Shown in pieces: positions 54,559-63,207 of a stretch of DNA of 64,000 bases. Position numbers and translations under genes: made by a program. Source of the stretch: Eubacteriales bacterium (GTDB lineage Bacteria > Bacillota > Clostridia > Lachnospirales > Lachnospiraceae); contig JAUNPK010000005.1 in assembly GCA_030536855.1 (NCBI GenBank), positions 1-64,000 of the forward strand, given 5' to 3'. Numbering within the stretch: position 1 is the stretch's first letter; each line of letters begins with the position of its first letter. The notes under the pieces were generated by a model that did not search any database, was not told where the DNA came from, and saw nothing but the letters and a program-made list of their open reading frames with translations.

Positions 54559-55200
54559 ATGGCGAAAAAGGATAGAACAGGTAACCGAAAATCGCGAGAG
54601 CAGAGAAAACAATTCAAAGTGCCGGAATTAGGTTACTATCTGATTGTTACCGATACAGAAGCTACAGAGCGTTGTTACTTTACAGGACTCCATCAGGCTT
54701 TGCCGGAGGATGTTAGAAATAAGCTGGTTATTAAGGTTGTGGAGACAAAGACACGTACCATGATTGATAAATGTCTGGAACTCACAGCTTATGATGCACA
54801 GTATCGTATCCCGTGGATTGTATTTGACAGAGATCAGGTGCTTGGGTTTGACGAGATTATTGCAGAAGCAGTGAGTAAAGGAATACAGGTGGGCTGGTCC
54901 AATCCATGCTTTGAAATATGGATGTATGCCTACTTCGGTGCCATGCCGGCAATCCAAGATTCTTGGACTTGCTGCTCGGATTTTGGACGAGTATTTGAAA
55001 CCAAAATTGGGCAGAAGTATTCCAAAGCTGATGAGCAGATGTACGGAAAACTCTGTAAATCCGGTGATGAAGAAAAGGCAATTCAGCTTGCACAACAGAA
55101 GCTGGAACAGTGTATTAGAGAAGGTAAAACAAAACCATCAGAGATGTGTCCGTGTACGACGGTGCATGAGCTGGTGGGTGAGATTAAAAGAAAAATATAG
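54559..55200 (+). CDS. rloB: RloB/AbiLii-type TOPRIM-like effector
   Basis: A 213-residue protein matching the RloB family: basic start (MAKKDRTGNRKSREQRKQ), a TOPRIM-like core with IVTDTEATERCYF (E near 36-39) and PWIVFDRDQVLGFDE (D near 93-95), and the NPCFEIWMYAYFG segment conserved in the family. Partner of RloA in abortive-infection systems, probably a nuclease; activity is inferred from the fold. AAGGAGG stands 8 nt before ATG 54559. A metallo-beta-lactamase-fold gene follows after 11 nt. Confidence 0.9.
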   Translation: MAKKDRTGNRKSREQRKQFKVPELGYYLIVTDTEATERCYFTGLHQALPEDVRNKLVIKVVETKTRTMIDKCLELTAYDAQYRIPWIVFDRDQVLGFDEIIAEAVSKGIQVGWSNPCFEIWMYAYFGAMPAIQDSWTCCSDFGRVFETKIGQKYSKADEQMYGKLCKSGDEEKAIQLAQQKLEQCIREGKTKPSEMCPCTTVHELVGEIKRKI

Positions 55201-55211
55201 GGGGAATGGTT

Positions 55212-56333
55212 ATGATGATTAGAAGTTTTTTACCTGTTGGGCAGGGAGCATTTTATTGTGAGCAATTTGGGGGATTTGCTGAAACAGAACGGGTAAATAT
55301 TATTTATGACTGTGGGTCTTCAACAAATGTAAAATTGGTCGAGGAACAAATAAAAAATAATTTTGAAAAAAATGAGATTATTCATGCAGTATTTATTTCA
55401 CATTTAGATAATGATCATATTAATGGAATCCCTTTTTTGTTAAAGTATTGTAAGGTTAAAAAAATATTTTTCCCGTTATTAACAGAGTCAAATGCAAAGT
55501 ATATAAAATTATATAATTTAATCAAAAATAATGAAAAAGAATCATTTGCGTCTTCTTTTGTGGACAATCCCTATGAAGCATTCAATCAATTAAACATAGA
55601 ATATAGTCCAAGATTATATCAAATCAGTGAAAATGAGCAAGGAGATAATAGAATTGATGCAATAACAATCTCCTCGGGAGAGAATGTTGCCGATATTATT
55701 TTTGAAAATACTATTAGCAATTACGACATATACAGGAAATGGGTATATATTCCTCACAATTTTAGGCAAACAGATAGGATTAAGCAGCTGCAAGATGAAT
55801 TATATAAGTTGTTTGGGAAGAATATGAACAACGAGGATATACAGGTGATTTGGGAAAATGGAACAGAGATAGTACGTGAAAATATAAAAAATTCCTATAA
55901 AGCAGTAAAGGGATCTTTTAACACAAATTCAATGATCTTATATTCTGGTATGAAGGAACGATGCTATGGGCAAAGTGTAGTTAAATCTATTTGTTATAGG
56001 TGTTGCTGTAATTGTAATCCAAAAAATGTCGGATGCCTGTATATGGGGGATTATGATGCTTCTGGAAAATACAAGTGGAAGGAATTGATTAATGCATATG
56101 CTACATATTGGAATAATATAGGCTGTGTCCAAATTCCTCATCACGGTTCAAAACATAACTATAATAAAGAACTAGCAAAGTTAGATGCTTATTATATTAT
56201 ATCAGCGGGAATGAATAATAGCTATCAGCATCCACATAGTTTGGTAATCAAAGACTTGTTATTTAATGGGAATTTTCCATACATTATAACGGAAAATAAG
56301 TCCAGTGAACTTCATTTGGTAATAGACATATAG
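55212..56333 (+). CDS. Metallo-beta-lactamase-fold hydrolase linked to RloAB
   Basis: A 373-residue MBL-fold protein. H-L-D-N-D-H (near 63-68) is the HxxxDH zinc motif. YMGDYDASGKYK and QIPHHGSKHNYN supply the later ligands and the HHGS block seen in ComEC-like MBL hydrolases. A Cys cluster (CYRCCCNCNPKNVGC near 258-272) is unusual and may bind an extra metal. ATG 55212 (ATG 55206 and 55215 possible) follows rloB by 11 nt, so the three genes form one operon. RloAB is usually described as a two-gene system; this third gene may be a true component, perhaps a nuclease or nucleotide hydrolase, or a passenger. Confidence 0.85.
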   Translation: MMIRSFLPVGQGAFYCEQFGGFAETERVNIIYDCGSSTNVKLVEEQIKNNFEKNEIIHAVFISHLDNDHINGIPFLLKYCKVKKIFFPLLTESNAKYIKLYNLIKNNEKESFASSFVDNPYEAFNQLNIEYSPRLYQISENEQGDNRIDAITISSGENVADIIFENTISNYDIYRKWVYIPHNFRQTDRIKQLQDELYKLFGKNMNNEDIQVIWENGTEIVRENIKNSYKAVKGSFNTNSMILYSGMKERCYGQSVVKSICYRCCCNCNPKNVGCLYMGDYDASGKYKWKELINAYATYWNNIGCVQIPHHGSKHNYNKELAKLDAYYIISAGMNNSYQHPHSLVIKDLLFNGNFPYIITENKSSELHLVIDI

Positions 56334-56458
56334 CGAGTTTTATATAGTGAGTTGTTCAAAATATTCATTAATCGAATTTATCCGACAATTACTCTATACA
56401 CGTGATATACAACTGACCTCAAAACCCCGGTAAATCTGCGGATACCTCAGAAGCTGCC

Positions 56459-56482
56459 ATGTTAGCTCAGGGTGTATGCTAA
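56459..56482 (+). pseudogene. Duplicated 3' end of gdhA
   Basis: Twenty-four nucleotides matching the last codons of gdhA (MLAQGVC and stop) at 22 positions, in a frame that is not continued upstream by gdhA sequence (it reads NPGKSADTSEAA). It marks the right border of the RloAB island. Confidence 0.8.
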
Positions 56483-56485
56483 CTT

Positions 56486-56612
56486 ATAGCGAGGAAGTAA
56501 ACCAAGCACGAACGAAGTGAGTATTTGGTTTTAACCGAGCGTATATCGCCAAAAACATAAAGCACGAAGTGCGATGGTCGCGTAGCGAACAGTTTTGGGC
56601 GATTCGTTTACT
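56486..56612. repeat. Structured intergenic repeat-like element
   Basis: Nested inverted repeats: AGTAAAC (56496) with GTTTACT (56606), AAACCAA (56499) with TTGGTTT (56525), ATCGCCAAAAAC (56545) with GTTTTGGGCGAT (56592), and small hairpins GCAC-GAA-GTGC and CGC-GTA-GCG. It is inserted between the duplicated gdhA tail and the duplicated terminator and is absent from the original gdhA locus. Confidence 0.6.
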
Positions 56613-56622
56613 ATAATAAATG

Positions 56623-56676
56623 ATATGGAGAAGTCCTGGAAATGATGAATTCCCGGGGCTTTTCTTTATGTGTTGA
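56623..56676 (+). terminator. Duplicated gdhA terminator (copy 2)
   Basis: Identical at 53 of 54 positions to 52108-52161, with the same stem (56632-56639 and 56653-56660) and T run. Confidence 0.85.
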
Positions 56677-56899
56677 TGAAGGATATTGAGTTTATACTCT
56701 TTGTGGAAATATTGTAATTTTGCAGCTAATTATTGCGGTATTACGAAAATGATGTTACAATACTTCACGTCACAAAATAGGAGATTGCAAAACGCATTTC
56801 TAACGTGGGTACAAAGTTGTACATACCACGCAATCACATATATGGTACTAATCAGTTTCGTAATTTCCCATATGTTATAAAACAAAAAGGAGAACACTA

Positions 56900-57526
56900 A
56901 TGAAAAAATTTTTAGCAATTACATTAACTGTCCTCACATTTGCAGCATTTGCAGGATGTGGAAAAAATGATGATGTTGCAGTTTCAGGAGATTCAGTGAC
57001 ATTGCCTTCAACAGTGGCAAGCACAACAAAGGAAGCAGCAACTCAGGCAACAAAGGCAAGCAGTTCGGCACCAACGATTTCTGCACCATTATCATCATCA
57101 GAGGGAACAGTTGTATCCGGTATTTACTGTTCATTAACAATCCCTTCTACATGGGATAAGGGTACATCTTCATATTCACAGGTTGATATTATTATTGCAG
57201 AAAAACAGGTCAGCAACGGATTTAACACCAATATCAACGTTGTTGTTGAGTCAACATCATTAGGAGCTGATGCATATCTTGCTGCGGCAAAAAATAGCCT
57301 TTCCAATGCAGGATATACTGTGGGAGCTACAGGCTCATGTACAATAAACAATACATACTGCACAACATTAGAATATACTGCATCAGCAAATGGAATTTTG
57401 ATAAATGGAACACAGTATTACTACGCAACAGGTAGCAAGGTATATGTTATTACTTATAGTGGAACGACTCCTGTTTCTCAAAATGCAGTAGCAAAATCTA
57501 TTATTGCAAGCTTTAAGCCACTGTAA
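56900..57526 (+). CDS. Putative lipoprotein
   Basis: A 208-residue exported protein. The signal peptide ends in a lipobox-like FAAFAGC (Cys at residue 20). A Ser/Thr/Ala-rich linker covers ~25-75, and a compact C-terminal domain ~76-208 (YCSLTIPSTWDKGTSSYSQV; TYCTTLEYTASANGILINGT) resembles small PsbP/DUF1795-like folds by length and layout, but no firm family was assigned. AAAAGGAG precedes ATG 56900. It is a single gene. Membrane-bound outside the cell; function unknown. Confidence 0.75.
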   Translation: MKKFLAITLTVLTFAAFAGCGKNDDVAVSGDSVTLPSTVASTTKEAATQATKASSSAPTISAPLSSSEGTVVSGIYCSLTIPSTWDKGTSSYSQVDIIIAEKQVSNGFNTNINVVVESTSLGADAYLAAAKNSLSNAGYTVGATGSCTINNTYCTTLEYTASANGILINGTQYYYATGSKVYVITYSGTTPVSQNAVAKSIIASFKPL

Positions 57527-57817
57527 TTATCCGGGACTTATGGGTGGGGCTGCCACACTAAGAAGTATTATGCTTGTAAATATCCATATAATCTGTACAA
57601 GAAGGTATAAAGTTATTTATAATATCTCTTGCGGAGACTTTGAGGATATTCAAGCAAATAATCTTAGGGTGACAGCTCTTTTTTCTTATTAACTGTTGAT
57701 ATTAACGGTTGATATGTAATTGCAAGAGATTAATAATATATCTTACAAAGGGCATGGAATGTAACTGTAATCCTGTCGGATTAAGAAGATGACAGTTGGC
57801 ATATGGAGGATTAATAC

Positions 57818-59347
57818 ATGGCAAATCTGTTTGATGGTATAAAATTAATGTCGGATGATGAAATAAGAATTCAGATATCTTATTTTGAGACGGTAAATAT
57901 TACCAATGCAGCGAAAGAAACAGGATATCGTGTTATTTCAGAACTTGCAGATATAGCTAATTCACTTGCAGAAGTATTCAGTGCAAAGGCACCTTTTGAA
58001 TATCAGGTTAAAAAGGTGTCGGACATGCTTTCCGATAATATAATTAAGTTAAAGACCATATCCAGGGATGAACTGGATATAATGCTTAAAAACAAAATAA
58101 ATGAAGTTATCAGGTCTGTAACAGGAGAAATTATCACAGAGGAGGACAGCTTTGAAAAGACAGCCTATGCCATGGTAAATGTAGCAGCATCAGGGTATGG
58201 AATTAATAAATATATGACAACATCTCATAAAATTGAAGAAATACGCATACATTATAACAATGCATTTATAAAGAATCTCCAGAGCAATATTCAGAAAATG
58301 ACGGAGGAGGATTTAAAAAAAGATGCTCTTATAATGGATAAAAATCTTGGGATGGCAGGAATTGACACAAAGAGGATGGTTCAGAAAAGTCTGATGCCTG
58401 TTACCTTCAACGGTATGGGGGTGCTTAAGCTGCTTAAAAAACAGAAGAATACAGCAAAACTGGAGATGGCAATTCATCTGCTTGGAATAGACGCTTTTAA
58501 TTACCAGAATGCGGAAATAAAAACCATGTATCAGGTGTTAAAAAATCTTGGTAGCATCAGAAGTCTTGTATTGTCCAGATTAATATGGTTTGCAGCCAAT
58601 AAGTACGGAAAAAAGTTCTATGTTGATACTAAACTTTTGCCATCATATATTCCTGAAGAATTAAAGGAAGAAGAGGAAGCACAGGAAAAGGTGTACCGCT
58701 CCTTGCTGGAACAGATGGATGATGTAGAGAAAGTTGTATTAAAATGCCAGAAGGAAATAGAATTAAAAAAGAATGCATTGGAAGAGGTAAGGGTAAAATT
58801 TGAGAATGAGTCGGAAAAATTTGACGAAGTTTCAAAAAGATTTTCAGATTTAGAGGAGAAAAAGGACGATTATATAAATAACCGTCGTTCTGAGAATGAG
58901 ACAAAAAGTTACTATAATCAGGTTAATACCGTTAAAGCGGAGCTTGACAGAGTTACTGAAAGCTACAAAAGGCGTAAGGACAAGCTGTATGAACTGGCTG
59001 GAGATCTTGCTAATCTTAATTCCAAGTTGGAAATTGAAAAAAACAGACAAACAGCTGTTGAGTCCAATGGAATCTTACAAATAGAAGAACGCTCATCTGC
59101 CCTAAAGAAAAAATGGATGCCTTATTATTATAAATTCAAATTTGATGAGGATATATTTACTAAGGCTGTTAAAATATTTACCCTTAATGAATTGATGTAT
59201 ATAGAAGAAAAACTTAAGGAACTACATGAGAGTACAGACATGGGTATTTATCTGAAGGATAACCGGTACATATATGCTTATATTGGGGGCAGAAGGCCTG
59301 CTGTCATAACATACGTGGATGGGATTTTTACGGATATATCGAAATAG
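57818..59347 (+). CDS. Coiled-coil protein of unknown function
   Basis: A 509-residue soluble protein. Residues 1-285 are helical without known motifs (an N-terminal helix bundle with KRMVQKSLMPVTFNGMGVLK near 189). Residues ~287-420 form a long coiled coil rich in Glu and Lys. Residues ~425-509 are a small C-terminal domain (KKKWMPYYYKFKFDEDIFTK; YAYIGGRRPAVITYVDG). GGAGG precedes ATG 57818, and folC begins 18 nt after its stop, so they are probably co-transcribed. It may have a structural or scaffold role; not identified. Confidence 0.8.
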   Translation: MANLFDGIKLMSDDEIRIQISYFETVNITNAAKETGYRVISELADIANSLAEVFSAKAPFEYQVKKVSDMLSDNIIKLKTISRDELDIMLKNKINEVIRSVTGEIITEEDSFEKTAYAMVNVAASGYGINKYMTTSHKIEEIRIHYNNAFIKNLQSNIQKMTEEDLKKDALIMDKNLGMAGIDTKRMVQKSLMPVTFNGMGVLKLLKKQKNTAKLEMAIHLLGIDAFNYQNAEIKTMYQVLKNLGSIRSLVLSRLIWFAANKYGKKFYVDTKLLPSYIPEELKEEEEAQEKVYRSLLEQMDDVEKVVLKCQKEIELKKNALEEVRVKFENESEKFDEVSKRFSDLEEKKDDYINNRRSENETKSYYNQVNTVKAELDRVTESYKRRKDKLYELAGDLANLNSKLEIEKNRQTAVESNGILQIEERSSALKKKWMPYYYKFKFDEDIFTKAVKIFTLNELMYIEEKLKELHESTDMGIYLKDNRYIYAYIGGRRPAVITYVDGIFTDISK

Positions 59348-59365
59348 GAAGTGATGGAGTGTGGA

Positions 59366-60655
59366 ATGAGATACGAAGAAATTGAAGAATACATGGAATC
59401 ATTGAGCCAGTATTCAAAAGGGACAGGCGTTGAGAGGGGAGAAAAACTGCTTTCGCTGCTTGGTAATCCGGAGGAAAATTATAAGGTGATTCATGTTGCC
59501 GGGACTAATGGTAAGGGCTCTGTGTGTTCATATATTAGTTCTATAATTGAAAAAAACGGACATAGCGTTGGACTTTTCACATCACCACATCTTATTGATA
59601 TCAGAGAAAGAATACAAATTAACAGATGTATGATATCAAAACAGGATTTTGAAGAATGCTTTAATGAAGTGTTATCTGCTGTCAAAGAAGACGGCAACAT
59701 TGAACCTGCTTATTTCGATTATTTTTTTGCAGTTGCACTTGTTTATTTTGCGAAGAAGAAAGTGGAGTATGTGGTATTGGAAACAGGTCTGGGAGGGAAA
59801 TATGATGCCACCAATTCGGTGAGAAGACCTGTCTGTACGGTAATAACCACCATAGGTCTTGAACATACTGCCATTCTGGGAGAAAGCGTGGAGGAGGTAG
59901 CGTCTCAGAAAGCGGGGATAATTAAGGAACATATTCCTGTTGTATATAGCGGCATGAATCCATTGGCAGCCAATGTGATAGAACATACTGCGAAAGACAA
60001 GGATTCTCCGGCTGTTTCTGTATCCCGGGACGACTATGAAATAACCAAAAATTCACAGGGCTGTATTGATTTTTTGGTACATAATGATTATTATATTAAT
60101 GATTGTTTCAGGATAGAGACAGAGGGGCTTTATCAGGCAGAAAATGCGGCTATAGCACTTACCGCATGCAAAGTCATGGAATCTGAGGGAATAATAGAAT
60201 TGAATCCTGTTCTTACCCGAAAGGGACTCATTGAAAACAGATGGGCAGGTCGTATGGAGAAGATAACCCATAATATTTACGTTGACGGAGCACATAATCC
60301 TCAGGGGATTGAGTTATTTGTGGAGTCTGTCAGAAGTATATGCCGTAACAAAAGTAAAAAAGCGACACTTTTATTCTCGGTGGTGAGTGATAAGAATTTT
60401 GAAGATATGATAAGGTGTTTATGCGGTTGCGAATGTTTTTATAAATTTGCAGTAACCGTCACCGGAGGAGCAAGAAAGCTGAGCGGTGATTGTATAAGAG
60501 AGACTTTTTTAAGGTATACGGACAAGCCTGTATTGATATACCATGAGGTTGGGAAAGCTATGGAGGATCTTGATGACGAGGAACTTCTTATGTGTGCCGG
60601 TTCCCTTTATCTTGTTGCGGATATCAAAAGGGCAGTGATGAAAAATGGAGGATAA
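59366..60655 (+). CDS. folC: Folylpolyglutamate synthase / dihydrofolate synthase
   Basis: A 429-residue Mur-ligase-family enzyme that adds glutamate to folates. The ATP site is VIHVAGTNGKGSVCSYIS (near 44-61), SPHLIDIRERI is the family motif near 77-87, TTIGLEHTAILG matches the metal-binding region, and VDGAHNPQGIELF lies in the C-terminal domain. ATG 59366 (MRYEEIEEYMESL) is preferred since GGAG lies 6 nt upstream. It is followed after 1 nt by a 48-codon gene and belongs to an apparent operon with the coiled-coil and zinc-ribbon genes. Confidence 0.93.
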   Translation: MRYEEIEEYMESLSQYSKGTGVERGEKLLSLLGNPEENYKVIHVAGTNGKGSVCSYISSIIEKNGHSVGLFTSPHLIDIRERIQINRCMISKQDFEECFNEVLSAVKEDGNIEPAYFDYFFAVALVYFAKKKVEYVVLETGLGGKYDATNSVRRPVCTVITTIGLEHTAILGESVEEVASQKAGIIKEHIPVVYSGMNPLAANVIEHTAKDKDSPAVSVSRDDYEITKNSQGCIDFLVHNDYYINDCFRIETEGLYQAENAAIALTACKVMESEGIIELNPVLTRKGLIENRWAGRMEKITHNIYVDGAHNPQGIELFVESVRSICRNKSKKATLLFSVVSDKNFEDMIRCLCGCECFYKFAVTVTGGARKLSGDCIRETFLRYTDKPVLIYHEVGKAMEDLDDEELLMCAGSLYLVADIKRAVMKNGG

Positions 60656-60656
60656 T

Positions 60657-60803
60657 ATGATAGATTTTGATGAAGAGATACAAAAATTTCAGCCTAGCCT
60701 TGAGGTTGAGGATGCAGAGGATGCAATTTATAACAATGATGTACCTGATATAACAGATTTAATTAATAAGATTATTGATGGGGGAAATGGTACAGAAAAG
60801 TAG
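60657..60803 (+). CDS. Small acidic protein (48 aa) behind folC
   Basis: The 48-codon frame from ATG 60657 starts MIDFDEEIQKFQPSLEVEDA, is acidic and helical, and ends GGNGTEK. GGAGG lies 5 nt upstream of the ATG, and the start sits 1 nt after the folC stop, as expected for translational coupling. The next gene begins 45 nt later. No known family was recognised; it could be an adaptor for FolC or for the following zinc-ribbon protein. Confidence 0.6.
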   Translation: MIDFDEEIQKFQPSLEVEDAEDAIYNNDVPDITDLINKIIDGGNGTEK

Positions 60804-60848
60804 TTGTGAAGTAGAATTGTTTCTTTGCTCACAATATGGAGGATAGCT

Positions 60849-62243
60849 ATGAAATGTTTTAAATGTGGCAGTATGCTGTCAGAAAACAATATATGCGCTA
60901 AATGCGGCACGGATGTTTCTATATACAAAAAAACAGCAAAGGCATCGGATGCCTATTATAACAGGGGGCTGGAAAAGGCAAGAGTAAGGGATCTCTCCGG
61001 TGCTGCTGACAGTTTAAAAATCAGCCTTATGATTAATAAATATAATATCAATGCAAGAAATCTTCTTGGCCTTATATACTGTGAGATGGGGGACGTGGTT
61101 GAAGCTCTGAGCCAATGGGTGATGAGCAAGAATCTTGCGCCGGATGATAACGTGGCAGGTTCCTATATTAAGAAGATACAGTCTAACCAGACTAAGTTTG
61201 AGGCGGTTACAGGTGCTATTAAGAAGTACAATATTTCTCTTAAATATGCAAAAGAGGGCAACATTGACATGGCTGTTATTCAGCTTAAGAAAATTGTTGC
61301 ATCCAATCCGCACCTTGTTAAAGCTCATTTGCTTCTTGCGCTTTTGTATATCAGGAATAAGGAATATAACCGTGCCAGAAAGCTTCTCAACGCAGTCCTA
61401 AGGATTGACAGAAACAACACTGTTGCCCAGAAGTACATGGCAGAGATTAATGACAGTCTTTCTATTAGTGATAAGGATGTTTCGGGTTCATTTCTTCCTA
61501 AAAGAAAAATAAAAGAAGTTGAGAAAAAGCCTCTTAGCGGAAATGATGTAATACTTCCAAGATCCTCATATAAAGAACCGGACAATGGTGTTATTACAAT
61601 TGTAAATGTTCTTGTGGGTGTTGTTATTGGAGCAGCTCTGATATGGTTCCTTATTACCCCTTCCAGATATAAAGGTCTTACAGAGGATTACAACAGAACT
61701 ATTGCAGAGTATAGCGAGCAGCTTTCATCCGGAAATGTGGAACTTAATTCATTAAGCAATGAGTTAAATGAGGTAAAAGCTGCAAAAGAATCTCTTGAGA
61801 CCCAGCTGAAGCAGGTTAACGGAACTGAGGGAAGTAATAAATATCTCATAAGTGTTATTGAAGCTGCTAACAATTATATTGCAGCTAAGCCTGTGGAGGC
61901 AGCACAAAGTCTTCTTGATGTAGATGTCAGTGCGTTGCCTTCAGACGGTGCCAAGGCACTTTATAATACAATTGCAACAGCTACAATGACTACGGCAGCT
62001 GCAGATTTTTACAACAAGGGTTATACGGAATATCAGCGTTTAAGTTATGATACTGCGGCGGATTATTTCGTTAAGTCCTTTAAGTGCGACAGCACCAATG
62101 TTAATGCAGCATATTATGCCGCTAAGTGCTATGTTGCTCTTGCGCAGACTGAAAATGCAAAAAAATACTATAATTACATCGTGACAGACTTTAAGACAAG
62201 CGGTTATTACAGAGAAGCTAATGAGTATGTGAGTTCACATTAA
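60849..62243 (+). CDS. Zinc-ribbon, TPR and coiled-coil membrane protein
   Basis: A 464-residue protein. Residues 3-21 are a zinc ribbon (CFKCG, then CAKCG), followed by TPR-like helices over ~35-205 (YYNRGLEKARVRDLSGAADS; HLVKAHLLLALLYIRNKEYN), a single membrane helix near 258-280, a coiled coil near 285-330, and outer TPR-like repeats to the end (YYAAKCYVALAQTENAKKYY). So the zinc ribbon and first repeats face the cytosol. GGAGG precedes ATG 60849. It probably scaffolds an envelope complex; the partner is unknown. A terminator follows. Confidence 0.85.
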   Translation: MKCFKCGSMLSENNICAKCGTDVSIYKKTAKASDAYYNRGLEKARVRDLSGAADSLKISLMINKYNINARNLLGLIYCEMGDVVEALSQWVMSKNLAPDDNVAGSYIKKIQSNQTKFEAVTGAIKKYNISLKYAKEGNIDMAVIQLKKIVASNPHLVKAHLLLALLYIRNKEYNRARKLLNAVLRIDRNNTVAQKYMAEINDSLSISDKDVSGSFLPKRKIKEVEKKPLSGNDVILPRSSYKEPDNGVITIVNVLVGVVIGAALIWFLITPSRYKGLTEDYNRTIAEYSEQLSSGNVELNSLSNELNEVKAAKESLETQLKQVNGTEGSNKYLISVIEAANNYIAAKPVEAAQSLLDVDVSALPSDGAKALYNTIATATMTTAAADFYNKGYTEYQRLSYDTAADYFVKSFKCDSTNVNAAYYAAKCYVALAQTENAKKYYNYIVTDFKTSGYYREANEYVSSH

Positions 62244-62259
62244 TTGATGTACTTTAGAT

Positions 62260-62294
62260 GAGCCTGGTGGAGAATATCCACCGGGCTCTTTTTG
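62260..62294 (+). terminator. Terminator before the spoIIA operon
   Basis: GAGCCTGGTGGA and TCCACCGGGCTC pair over 12 positions with one G-U, 5-nt loop, then TTTTTG. Confidence 0.88.
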
Positions 62295-62374
62295 TTGGGG
62301 CAAGGCCCCGTTTGCAGATGAATAATATAATTAAGCCCGTAACATTTGAGGGAATTGAGAAAATGGAGGTTAAT

Positions 62375-62773
62375 ATGGATAGTGCTGTGATTATGTCAGA
62401 TACAGACAAAGAAGAGAAAATTCATACTGATTACATATATATGGTGAGTAACAACGTGTTGGTTATCAGCATGAATGCAGAGCTTGATCATCACCTTGCT
62501 GATGAAATGAGAGATGTTATTGATGAGATTATAAATAAAAGAGGAGTTACAAGAATAGTTATTGATTTTTCAAAAGTAGATTTTATGGACAGTGCAGGAA
62601 TTGGTCTTATTATGGGCAGATATAAGAAAATAAGGGATATAGGAGATATTTCCGTTGTAGGGGTAAATGAAAGCATAAAAAGAATTCTCCTGATATCGGG
62701 GCTACATAAGATTGTGGCTATGTATGATAATGTTATGGATGCATTAAAATATTGCAATAGGAGGGAGATATAA
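62375..62773 (+). CDS. spoIIAA: SpoIIAA, anti-sigma F factor antagonist
   Basis: A 132-residue STAS protein. The phosphorylated serine lies in DFMDSAGIGLIMGRY (near residue 75), as in SpoIIAA/RsbV. ATG 62375 is taken as the start since GGAGG stands 5 nt before it; the upstream open frame to 62258 runs through a terminator. The dephosphorylated form frees sigma F from SpoIIAB. It is the first gene of the spoIIAA-spoIIAB-sigF operon, and one nucleotide separates it from spoIIAB. Confidence 0.93.
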   Translation: MDSAVIMSDTDKEEKIHTDYIYMVSNNVLVISMNAELDHHLADEMRDVIDEIINKRGVTRIVIDFSKVDFMDSAGIGLIMGRYKKIRDIGDISVVGVNESIKRILLISGLHKIVAMYDNVMDALKYCNRREI

Positions 62774-62774
62774 G

Positions 62775-63206
62775 ATGCCGGAGAATAATGTTGAATTGAT
62801 ATTTGATGCTATATCAGAGAATGAAAGTTTTGCCAGAATGGCAGCATCAGCATTTATAACCAGACTGGACCCAACTCTGGAGGAAATGTCAGATGTTAAG
62901 ACAGCGGTGTCAGAAGCGGTTACAAACTGTATTGTTCATGGATATGAGGGGAAAGAGGGAAAGATTAACATGAAGCTGTCCCTGAAAGATAATGAAGTTA
63001 CAATTGTTATACACGATGACGGAGTTGGAATAGAAAATATAAGAAAAGCAATGGAACCTTTATACACAACAAAACCTGAAATGGAGAGGTCCGGAATGGG
63101 ATTTTCTTTTATGGAGGCTTTTATGGATGACCTTTTGGTCAAATCAGACAGAAATAAAGGTACTACCGTAATAATGAAAAAAGTGATAGGAGCGGAAAAT
63201 ATATAA
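62775..63206 (+). CDS. spoIIAB: SpoIIAB, anti-sigma F factor and kinase
   Basis: A 143-residue GHKL kinase: AVSEAVTNCIVHGYEG is the N box (near 44-59), HDDGVGIENI the G1 box, and MERSGMGFSFMEAFMD the G2 region. It holds sigma F inactive and phosphorylates SpoIIAA. GGAGGGA precedes ATG 62775; the sigF ATG follows 1 nt after its stop. Confidence 0.95.
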   Translation: MPENNVELIFDAISENESFARMAASAFITRLDPTLEEMSDVKTAVSEAVTNCIVHGYEGKEGKINMKLSLKDNEVTIVIHDDGVGIENIRKAMEPLYTTKPEMERSGMGFSFMEAFMDDLLVKSDRNKGTTVIMKKVIGAENI

Positions 63207-63207
63207 A

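Noticed and set aside
58629-58904. Minus-strand frame opposite the coiled-coil gene
   Set aside because: It is the antisense of Glu/Lys-rich codons and has no ribosome-binding site or family.
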